In this document: positions 52,040 through 59,151 of the stretch, piece after piece
Position numbering within the stretch: the stretch's first letter is position 1
Layout of the letters: every line of letters begins with the position of its first letter
Assembly (NCBI GenBank): GCA_934692905.1
Contig: CAKUUM010000007.1
Span: 1-64,000 of the forward strand
Origin: an uncultured Bacteroidales bacterium
GTDB taxonomy: Bacteria; Bacteroidota; Bacteroidia; Bacteroidales; Paludibacteraceae
Direction of reading: 5' to 3'
Length of the DNA stretch: 64,000 bases
Notes under the pieces: model-generated
The model's database searches: none
What the model was told of the DNA's origin: nothing
Seen by the model: only the letters and a program-made list of their open reading frames with translations
Program-made: the position numbers and the translations under genes

Positions 52040-52555
52040 ATGATTCGTTTGCGCAAATTGGAGCCGTCGGACCTCCCGTTTTTGTATCAATGGGAGAATG
52101 ATTCGTCTGCATGGGCGGATTCGGATACGCATAACCCTTTGTCCCGCAGTGACTTGCGCGCGTATATCGAGTCCACAACGGGTGATATCTACCGTGACGG
52201 GCAGTTGCGCCTAATCATCTGCGAGGACAGTCCTTCTGCAGGCTGCAAAGAAGACACAACATCCGTTACTTTAGGTTGTATAGACCTCTTTGACTTGGAT
52301 GCCCGCAACCGCAAGGCGGCTATCGGATTGTACGTTGCTCGCGAAGCCCGCGGACGCGGGGTAGGGCATGAGGCTGTGCGCCAATTGCTGTGCTATGCCT
52401 TTGATTATCTGCAACTAAGAATGGTGTATGCCGTTATCGGTGTCCATAATATCTCCTGTACGCATGTGTATAAAGACTTGGGGTTTGTTCCGTCAGCCGC
52501 GCTGAAAGCATGGACGTTGGAGGGTGATGCCGTCGTTTGGCAGAAGTGCAATTAA
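52040..52555 (+). CDS. GNAT-family N-acetyltransferase
   Basis: The 171-residue product is an acetyl-CoA-dependent GNAT enzyme with IGLYVAREARGRGVGHEAVR (the Q/RxxGxG/A acetyl-CoA loop) and VIGVHNISCTHVYKDLGFV. It resembles SpeG/RimJ-type acetyltransferases. Substrate unknown. It begins 12 bp after the HAD gene. Confidence 0.85.
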   Translation: MIRLRKLEPSDLPFLYQWENDSSAWADSDTHNPLSRSDLRAYIESTTGDIYRDGQLRLIICEDSPSAGCKEDTTSVTLGCIDLFDLDARNRKAAIGLYVAREARGRGVGHEAVRQLLCYAFDYLQLRMVYAVIGVHNISCTHVYKDLGFVPSAALKAWTLEGDAVVWQKCN

Positions 52556-52621
52556 GGTGCAATATACTACCCAAAAGTAGTGATTTGTTGTCCATCGTTT
52601 GTGCATATATACGGAAAGCAG

Positions 52622-52667
52622 TATTTTTGTATTCTCGAAACCCAACTTTGTATTCTCAAAAACCAAC
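52622..52667 (+). promoter_or_regulatory. ATPase promoter with 21-bp direct repeat
   Basis: TATTTTTG (52622-52629) is a -7 box. TTGTATTCTCGAAACCCAAC (52627-52646) and TTGTATTCTCAAAAACCAAC (52648-52667) are 18/20 identical with a 21-bp period, two helical turns, and end just before the ATG at 52674. This is a candidate operator for a metal regulator. Confidence 0.55.
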
Positions 52668-52673
52668 GGATAT

Positions 52674-54584
52674 ATGAGCAATATACTTACTTCGGAGGCA
52701 CGCAACATCCTTGTAAAGATTGCCGTAGCGGCAGTTTTGCTGGCGATTGCCGTTATTATCGAGCACACATGCCACTTCGCACTATGGCAACTGCTCCTTA
52801 TATATATGGTGCCTTATCTGGTGGTGGGTTTTGACACTCTTCGTGAAGCAGCGGAGAACATTGCCCACGGCGAAGTCTTTGACGAGGATTTTCTGATGTC
52901 CATTGCCACACTGGGTGCGTTGGGCATCGGTTTTCTGCCGGGTGCTGAGAACCAGTTTCCGGAGGCGGTGTTTGTGATGCTGTTCTTCCAAGTGGGTGAA
53001 CTGTTTGAGACTATAGCAGAGGGTCGCAGCCGGAAAAGCATCTCGCAACTGATGGACATCCGTCCTGATACCGCGCATGTGGAGCGTGATGGTCAGTTGG
53101 TGACCGTCAACCCCGATGATGTGCGTGTGGGCGAGATTGTGGTGGTGAAACCCGGCGAGCGCGTGCCTATGGACGGTGTAGTGGTTGAAGGTGATTCCAG
53201 TCTTGATACAGTGGCTCTTACGGGTGAGAGTGTGCCCCGTTCCATTCATACAGCGGATAGCATCATATCGGGCTGTATCAACCTGACGGGTCTTCTGCGT
53301 GTGCGTGTGACGAAGGCAGCGGGCGAGTCCACGGCAGCCAAGATACTGGCATTGGTGGAGAATGCGGGCGAAAACAAGTCCAAAAGCGAGAACTTTGTTA
53401 CCCGTTTTGCCCGTGTATATACGCCTATAGTTGTGTTTGCGGCTGTTGCTTTGGCGTTTATCCCTCCCGTTTTTTCCGCGGGTTCCTATGTGAATGCGCT
53501 GCCCGTGTGGCTTTACCGCGCGCTGACTTTCTTGGTGGTATCGTGCCCGTGCGCGCTGGTAATATCGGTTCCATTATCATTCTTCGGAGGTATCGGCGGT
53601 GCGTCCAAACAGGGTATATTGATAAAAGGTGCCAACTATCTGGAGGCCTTGTGCAAACTGGATATTGCTGTTTTTGACAAGACGGGGACCTTGACGAAGG
53701 GAGTGTTTGCCGTGAATCTGGTGCATCCTCACGATATCAGCGAGACGGAACTGCTGCATATGGCAGCGCATGTGGAGCGCTTCAGCAACCACCCTATAGC
53801 CATTTCGCTTCGCAACGCCTATCCCAACGAGGCGACGGATGACTGCAAGGTGGAGGATGTGCGTGAAATCACGGGCGAAGGCATTCGTGCGCGCGTCAAC
53901 GGACGCGAGGTGTGCGTAGGCAACGGGAAACTGATGACCACTATCGGTGCGGACTGGCACGAGTGCAGCCAACAGGCACAAGGCACGGTGATCCATGTAG
54001 CCATAGACGGCAAGTATGTGGGGCATATTGTGATTTCGGACCGCATCAAAGACGATTCTGCAGAGGCTATAGCCGCACTCAAGAAGGCGGGTGTGAGACG
54101 TACGGTGATGCTGACGGGTGACCACAATGCCGTAGGGGAGTTTGTAGCCAAAGCGGTAGGTTTGGACGAGTATCATGCGGAACTGATGCCTGCGGACAAG
54201 GTAGCACAGGTGGAGCGTTTGCTGTGTGAAAAAGAACGCGGCAAGACGCTTGCTTTCGTGGGTGACGGTATCAACGACGCTCCGGTGCTGGCGCGTGCAG
54301 ACATCGGCATAGCGATGGGCGGCTTGGGTTCGGATGCCGCGATCGAGGCGGCAGATGTGGTACTGATGGACGACAAACCGTCGAAGATAGCGACGGGCAT
54401 CCTTATCGCGAAGAAAACGCTTCGTATTGCCCACGAGAACGTGTATTTCTCCATAGGAATCAAGGTAGCCGTGCTTATCCTCGCGACCTTCGGCATCGCC
54501 AATATGTGGATGGCCGTGTTTGCCGATGTGGGTGTGACGGTCCTGGCTGTGCTCAACGCCATGCGGACACTATACAATGCGTAA
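52674..54584 (+). CDS. Heavy-metal-translocating P-type ATPase (Zn/Cd-type)
   Basis: This P1B ATPase exports divalent metal ions. The 636-residue product has no N-terminal HMA domain. It has the GES motif ALTGESVPRS, the membrane CPC in VVSCPCALVISVP near residue 290, the phosphorylated Asp in FDKTGTLTKG near residue 334, the HP motif FSNHPIAISL and the hinge GDGINDAPVLARADIG near residue 530. CPC with a late-helix Asp/Gly pattern (FADVGVTVLAVLNA) fits the ZntA-type (P1B-2). The ATG at 52674 is used because the upstream frame overlaps the promoter repeats. Its stop codon lies inside a heptamer array. Confidence 0.93.
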   Translation: MSNILTSEARNILVKIAVAAVLLAIAVIIEHTCHFALWQLLLIYMVPYLVVGFDTLREAAENIAHGEVFDEDFLMSIATLGALGIGFLPGAENQFPEAVFVMLFFQVGELFETIAEGRSRKSISQLMDIRPDTAHVERDGQLVTVNPDDVRVGEIVVVKPGERVPMDGVVVEGDSSLDTVALTGESVPRSIHTADSIISGCINLTGLLRVRVTKAAGESTAAKILALVENAGENKSKSENFVTRFARVYTPIVVFAAVALAFIPPVFSAGSYVNALPVWLYRALTFLVVSCPCALVISVPLSFFGGIGGASKQGILIKGANYLEALCKLDIAVFDKTGTLTKGVFAVNLVHPHDISETELLHMAAHVERFSNHPIAISLRNAYPNEATDDCKVEDVREITGEGIRARVNGREVCVGNGKLMTTIGADWHECSQQAQGTVIHVAIDGKYVGHIVISDRIKDDSAEAIAALKKAGVRRTVMLTGDHNAVGEFVAKAVGLDEYHAELMPADKVAQVERLLCEKERGKTLAFVGDGINDAPVLARADIGIAMGGLGSDAAIEAADVVLMDDKPSKIATGILIAKKTLRIAHENVYFSIGIKVAVLILATFGIANMWMAVFADVGVTVLAVLNAMRTLYNA

Positions 54585-54610
54585 TGCATAATGCGCAATG
54601 CATAATGCGC
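54576..54610 (+). repeat. Heptamer array overlapping the ATPase stop codon
   Basis: AATGCGT, AATGCAT, AATGCGC, AATGCAT, AATGCGC. The first unit encodes the last residues Asn-Ala and, with the next A's, the TAA stop of the ATPase gene. Confidence 0.85.
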
Positions 54611-54616
54611 GACGGA

Positions 54617-54646
54617 CTTCAAAACTTCAGAACTTCAGTTTTGAAA
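54617..54646 (+). repeat. 30-bp repeat flanking the accessory island, left copy
   Basis: It has inverted ends TTCAAAACT and AGTTTTGAA. It is 27/30 identical to 58433-58462. A related inverted copy lies at 54806-54831. Confidence 0.7.
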
Positions 54647-54753
54647 GTATGTTCGGTTGTGCAGTGAGGGGAGGGATGACGCATTAATCTATTGATTGTT
54701 AATACATTATAAATATATAGTATATCCTGTATATACTATATTATATACAAAAA

Positions 54754-54776
54754 GCATATATTTTATATGCTTTTTT
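54754..54776 (+). terminator. Terminator-like hairpin
   Basis: GCATATA-TTT-TATATGC is preceded by AAAAA and followed by TTTTTT. Just upstream is another hairpin (ATATAGTATAT-CCTGT-ATATACTATAT, 54712-54742). These lie after the ATPase gene. Confidence 0.7.
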
Positions 54777-54932
54777 GTTGTTTTATGCTCTTTTGTGACA
54801 GGCGGGAATTTGAAACTGAAGTTTTGAAGTAATGAAGTGAAAAAGGCAGTGCTGAAACATTCAGTCCGTATTTCCGCCATTGCGATTTGCACAATCACCC
54901 GAGATGGTATCGGCAAGGACACGGCAAGATAC

Positions 54933-54967
54933 AATGCGTAATGCACAATGCGCAATTTGTAATGTGT
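54933..54967 (+). repeat. Heptamer array with partial composite-element flank
   Basis: CGGCAAGGACACGGCAAG is followed by AATGCGT, AATGCAC, AATGCGC, AATTTGT, AATGTGT. This looks like a composite element without its 11-mers. Confidence 0.75.
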
Positions 54968-55013
54968 GCCTTAAAGAGATCAATATTCGCATTTATTTTG
55001 TTTTTGGTATAAT

Positions 55014-55031
55014 CGCGCGCGCGTGCGCACG
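55014..55031. other. 18-bp alternating CG/purine-pyrimidine tract
   Basis: CGCGCGCGCGTGCGCACG sits alone in an AT-rich spacer. Alternating purine-pyrimidine tracts of this length can form Z-DNA. No gene covers it. Confidence 0.6.
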
Positions 55032-55119
55032 TTCCCATTATTTATAATAGATTGCGTGTGTTGTTTTTGATAACCTTATGCTTCACGTCACACAAACAGC
55101 AAATCCATTCAGTTTGTAC

Positions 55120-55136
55120 CAAACTGACCGTCCGCG
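55120..55136 (+). repeat. Hairpin repeat, copy 3
   Basis: CAGTTTG-TAC-CAAACTG, followed by ACCGTCCGCGTTCCCC. Upstream TTATGCTTCACGTCACACA matches the 6.9-kb copy. The second base pair of the stem is A-T here and G-C in the other two copies. Confidence 0.75.
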
Positions 55137-55176
55137 TTCCCCAGCAGCAAACACTAATGAGGTGTGTATGTTTTGT

Positions 55177-55505
55177 TTTGATCAAACTTCTTTTCACTTA
55201 GATTTGGAAAATACTTGCATGTTTTAACCGATAATTTTTGCTACTTTGTGTGCAAAACTTCTATTGATCAAAAAAAAGTTTGTTGTTTTGCGCGTATGTT
55301 ATGTCCTTGTTGTTGGCTGTATATTGCTACAAATCAGCGTGTTGTGTTATTGCGTGATTTTTTCTGTGTTTTTTGCATTTTTTCTATTGAAAAAAGTGAA
55401 TTTTTTTTGTATAATTACTGCAGAAAACAAAACTTGATATTATTTATATATATATAAAGAAATAAAATGAGATATTGTGCTATATTTGAGATTTTTGATC
55501 AAAAA
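55177..55505. promoter_or_regulatory. Three TTGATCAA palindromes upstream of the island genes
   Basis: TTTGATCAAA (55177-55186), TTGATCAA (55264-55271) and TTTTTGATCAAAAA (55492-55505) occur in an otherwise gene-free AT-rich 600-bp stretch before the OB-fold-like gene. They are candidate operators. Nothing else was recognised in 55140-55642. Confidence 0.4.
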
Positions 55506-55642
55506 CGTTTCGCGTCACTTAACATTGTAATAAAAAGAAAAAATAAGAAAAAATAGAAAGAAAACAAAAAAAGACTTGAAAATCGAGAATAAAAATGTAT
55601 AATTACTCATGTAAAAATAAAAAACAAAAATATAGTGTAAAA

Positions 55643-55960
55643 ATGGAAGATAGAATTTTGAATCGCAACAGCCTGTTAGGCGTGATAGACGCGGTAGGCG
55701 ATGTGCAAATGCACGAGAGTCAGATGGGAGGCCTTCCTTTCGTGACGAGAAAAATAAAGATGACCACTCAGGAGGAGTACGCGCAGTCAGCGTATCTGAC
55801 GATCCGTGGCGATTTGGCGCTAAACTTCGGTTACAAGGAGGGTGACAAGGTTCAGGCGTGGTACAACCTGAAGGCCTTCACGACGCAAAACGGCGGTTGC
55901 GGTAATTGCCTGAACTGCTGGCAAATGAGAAGAGTGGAGGGATTAGAGATTAGGGAATAG
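55643..55960 (+). CDS. DUF3127-like OB-fold protein with Cys cluster
   Basis: The 105-residue product (start MEDRILNRNSLLGVID) resembles DUF3127 OB-fold proteins: GVIDAVGDVQMHESQMGGLP, TTQEEYAQSAYLTIRGDLAL and YKEGDKVQAWYNLKAF. It departs from that family at the end, where a CGNCLNC cluster (CxxCxxC) precedes WQMRRVE. This might bind metal. DUF3127 proteins are thought to bind single-stranded DNA, which fits the neighbouring primase/helicase-like gene. The upstream ATG at 55595 adds a Lys/Asn-rich leader and is less likely. Confidence 0.5.
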   Translation: MEDRILNRNSLLGVIDAVGDVQMHESQMGGLPFVTRKIKMTTQEEYAQSAYLTIRGDLALNFGYKEGDKVQAWYNLKAFTTQNGGCGNCLNCWQMRRVEGLEIRE

Positions 55961-56020
55961 AGAAGGCGGCGATGATATCGCCTGATTATAAATAATAAAT
56001 AATATAAAAATATAAAAACA

Positions 56021-58428
56021 ATGAAAAAATTAATTGATTCAATGACTGAAAAAATACAGTCGGAACTTCGCCAAGAAGAGGGCGAGGTAAACGGTGGCAG
56101 CAATGCAACCACAGTAAATAACGCAGAGATACGGGAGGCATTGAAAAAGTACGTCATGGAAGACGGCAGAGTGATGCGCTATATGTGGTCAAAAGACCAG
56201 TACAGCAAACCAGAGCCATTGACATGGGAGAAATTTGAAGAGATAATGCTCGATCCTGCCGTACAGCAAGTGTGCGACGATCTGTAATTGGCAAAGGACA
56301 AGAACCCGACGGGTGGTGCTGATTACGAGTCAGAAAAAAGAAGTATCAAGGACGGCAGTATATGCCTGGGGGTGTACATGCCTGCGGGTATACGGGTGAC
56401 GGTCGCCGATTACAGAGCAATGCTCTGCCTAACCGCAGTTATATGGTAGATATAGACGATTACGGAAAAGGCATACGTGCCTATCTGGAGGGTATATTGA
56501 CACCTGAATTTTGTACGGAAAACGGAGTGGTAATGGCGCATTTGTCGGCAAGTGGTGAAGGTGCACATGTGTATGGGATATGCAGAAAAGGCGAAACCAT
56601 TGCGGGTGCACAAAGACGTTTGGCAAAATTGCTGGGGGTTGAAGTAGAAATGGATAAGAAAGTATATGAAGCCAACCGTGTTACGTACGCAGTACCCGAA
56701 AGATACTGGGTGATAAAGCCAGCGGAAGAAGATATGTATTTCGAGGATATAGATGCCGCTGCAAAGGCAGTGGAAGACGGTTTGAAGGCACAGAATATCA
56801 AGCCCGTAGCACCTGCCAAGAAGGCGGAAAGAGTGTATAAGGGGAATGACGGATATGATTACAAGAACATAGTAAAATGTCTTATAGAGAGTCTTGACGG
56901 AGAACCCGAACGGGGCGACAGACATAATTGCTACGGTACATTGATTAGTTATATGCGCAGTATATGCGACAATGATCCGGAATTGATTTTCGACGTTTTG
57001 CCGAGTTTCGGTTTGCCAGAGGATGAGAGAATGAGACAATGCAATGACTATGCGTATGACGGCAGTATTCCGCGTGTAACACGCGCTGCGATAAAGAAGG
57101 CAAAACGTATAGTGAAAGAAGAGAAATTAGAGAAAGCCGAGGAATTGGGATTACCTCCCGTACCCGAATTGTTGCAGATCATTATGGGCAAACAACCCAA
57201 ACAATATCATCAGAATACCATTCTGTGTGCTTTGCCCGCCTTGGGCACTCTGTTGCACTGGTGTGATTATTACAATTTCAGCAACTATAAACGTCACTTC
57301 GGTTTCGGGACCTGCCTGATAGGTCCGCCTGCAAGTGGAAAAAGTTTTTACAAGAAATTCACGGAAATACTTCTTACACCTGTTCGCGAGCGAGACGAAG
57401 AGGCTAAACAGAAGATGGATGAATACAAAAGAAACTTGCGCAAAAACAGAAATGCAAAAGTTCTAAAGGAAGATCCGGAGCAATACTTGTCAATAATCCT
57501 TCCCGACATAACGTTGGCCAAGTTGGCTGAATATTTGGGCTATGCCAATGGTGACAGTATGTATATGGAAAGTGACGAGTTGGATGAATTAACGCGCGTT
57601 GAAGGCAGTAAAATCGGGACCAAGAAAATAGTTTTCCGCCGGTGTTTCGACGGCTCTGTTTGGGGACAGGATCGTGTGGGTATTGACAGTGTAATCGCAA
57701 AAGGCGAGTGTAAAATAAATACCATGTTTGCAGGAACACCTGCGTCAAGGGCCCGTTTTATAGACAGGACGGAAATAGAAGACGGGCTGAGTTCACGGTG
57801 GATTTTTGCGGTAATGCCACCTGTTAATATCTACGAAGTTCCTCGTTTTGAGGACTTTACGGACAAAGAACGGCGCAGAATAGAAGAGATAGCCGAGGAG
57901 TTGTATAACAAGAAAGGTACATACTATTCGCCGTTAGTAAGAGAAGCCATACAGGAATGGCAAGTGGATACACTGGAGGAGTATTCGGGTGAAAACGAGT
58001 ATTTCAGCCAATACATTATCCGTTCGGCGGAGATAGGCGAACGAGCAGGCTATTTGTATGGCATATTGGATGGCAGTGCATATAATTCGCCCAAATCAAA
58101 GAGTAAAAACAGTCAGAAGGAGAAGAACGCGGTTGCGTTTGGATTATGGGTGGCAAGGATGACATTTGCGAACGCCATGCGGCTGTTTAGCGAGGATTTG
58201 GAGAAACTGTCATCGTCAAGTGTAAGTTGCTCGTATGCAGGTAAATACGGTCCTAAGCAACTATACAATGACCTGCCCATGGTGTTTACGAGTGATGATA
58301 TAGAGGACTTGCAAGACGAACATAACTATCATGCGGATATATCAACAATCTTGTGCAGATGGCGTAAAGCAACGTCCAAATTAAGGATAGTGGACAATCC
58401 AGACGGCAGTTATACGAAAGTGAAGTAA
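56021..58428 (+). pseudogene. VirE N-terminal/DUF3987-type primase-helicase, broken by a stop and a frameshift
   Basis: The intact part (from about 56398) has a VirE/BT4734-like core (YMVDIDDYGKG, VMAHLSASGEGAHVYG), then a DUF3987 P-loop domain with LIGPPASGKSFYKKF near 57310, MYMESDELDEL and TMFAGTPASRARF. Upstream, 56021-56284 (EPLTWEKFEEIMLDPAVQQV) matches the start of VirE-type proteins. It is followed by TAA (56285-56287), then LAKDKNPTGGADYESEKRSI in the same frame, and a -1 shift near 56391-56398 (MPAG to YTGDGRRLQSN). One added base there and CAA for TAA would restore an 801-residue protein. Such genes are repeated in Bacteroidales islands; this copy is probably inactive or makes a truncated protein. 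Confidence 0.75.
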
Positions 58429-58432
58429 GAGA

Positions 58433-58462
58433 TTTCAAAACTTCAAAACTCCAGTTTTGAAA
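58433..58462 (+). repeat. 30-bp repeat flanking the accessory island, right copy
   Basis: TTTCAAAACT-tcaaaactcc-AGTTTTGAAA, immediately after the stop of the broken gene. See 54617-54646. Confidence 0.7.
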
Positions 58463-58633
58463 CGTATACGTGAATTCGCACCTTATATATAATGAAAAAC
58501 GGTAGTCATCATTATTCTCCGTTTTCTGGGTGTGGATAACGGACAAGACGAAGAACACAAGTCGCGGTACACGACTAAAAAGAAAGTACATTAACCTTAA
58601 AAAAATAATCAATTAAAAAAATTCTATTTATTA

Positions 58634-58969
58634 ATGGGACAAATAAGGTACATGGCTCCAATAAAGAGCGTTTCGGGAAAATTGAGCAAGTCGGACAAAG
58701 TGATATACATGGTAAGAACTGCTCCGACATCCAATGAAAAAATGCTTGCAAATCCTTACTATTCAAGCATTTGTGGTAAAAGAAGCACAGAATACAGTGC
58801 AGCAGAAAAAGCCGCTCAGTTGCGATTTGGTAAGATATGCAAGGCAACACAGACACGTCTTGCAGATCCAAGTAAAAAACAAGCCGATGTGGCGGCATTC
58901 AAAGCCCAAACGCAGTACAAAACGCTCAGACAATACGTTTGGCATAAGTGCAGTGAAGAGATTGACTAA
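58634..58969 (+). CDS. Small protein of unknown function
   Basis: The 111-residue basic product contains IRYMAPIKSVSGKLSKSDKV, a central CGKRSTEYSAAEKAAQLRFG and a C-terminal TLRQYVWHKCSEEID. No domain recognised. It lies in the AT-rich island downstream of the broken primase-like gene, with an A-rich leader and a terminator after it, so it looks like a real expressed gene. Confidence 0.65.
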   Translation: MGQIRYMAPIKSVSGKLSKSDKVIYMVRTAPTSNEKMLANPYYSSICGKRSTEYSAAEKAAQLRFGKICKATQTRLADPSKKQADVAAFKAQTQYKTLRQYVWHKCSEEID

Positions 58970-58992
58970 CACATATTTACGCATTTACGAAG

Positions 58993-59027
58993 GAGAGGAA
59001 GTGAGAGGGCTTCCTCTCTTTTATTTT
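58993..59027 (+). terminator. Intrinsic terminator after small orphan gene
   Basis: GAGAGGAAG (58993-59001) pairs with CTTCCTCTC (59010-59018), followed by TTTTATTTT. Confidence 0.85.
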
Positions 59028-59068
59028 GACCTTACTTGTCGCAGTACTTATCCATAAAACTGAATCCG

Positions 59069-59100
59069 TTTGCATATATGGGATAAATGTTGTAACTTTG
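59069..59100 (+). promoter_or_regulatory. Promoter for tamL
   Basis: TTTG (59069-59072) and TAACTTTG (59093-59100) are 20 bp apart. A second TACCTTTG lies at 59156-59163, inside the proposed coding start. Confidence 0.75.
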
Positions 59101-59151
59101 CAGGTTACAACTCATACGGGCTTGTATGTATGAGTCGTGCTTATTCAAAAA

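Noticed and set aside
54749..55594. Replication origin (AT-rich, palindromes, next to a primase-like gene)
   Set aside because: No DnaA-box cluster or iteron array was recognised, and the primase-like gene is broken and typical of integrated islands.
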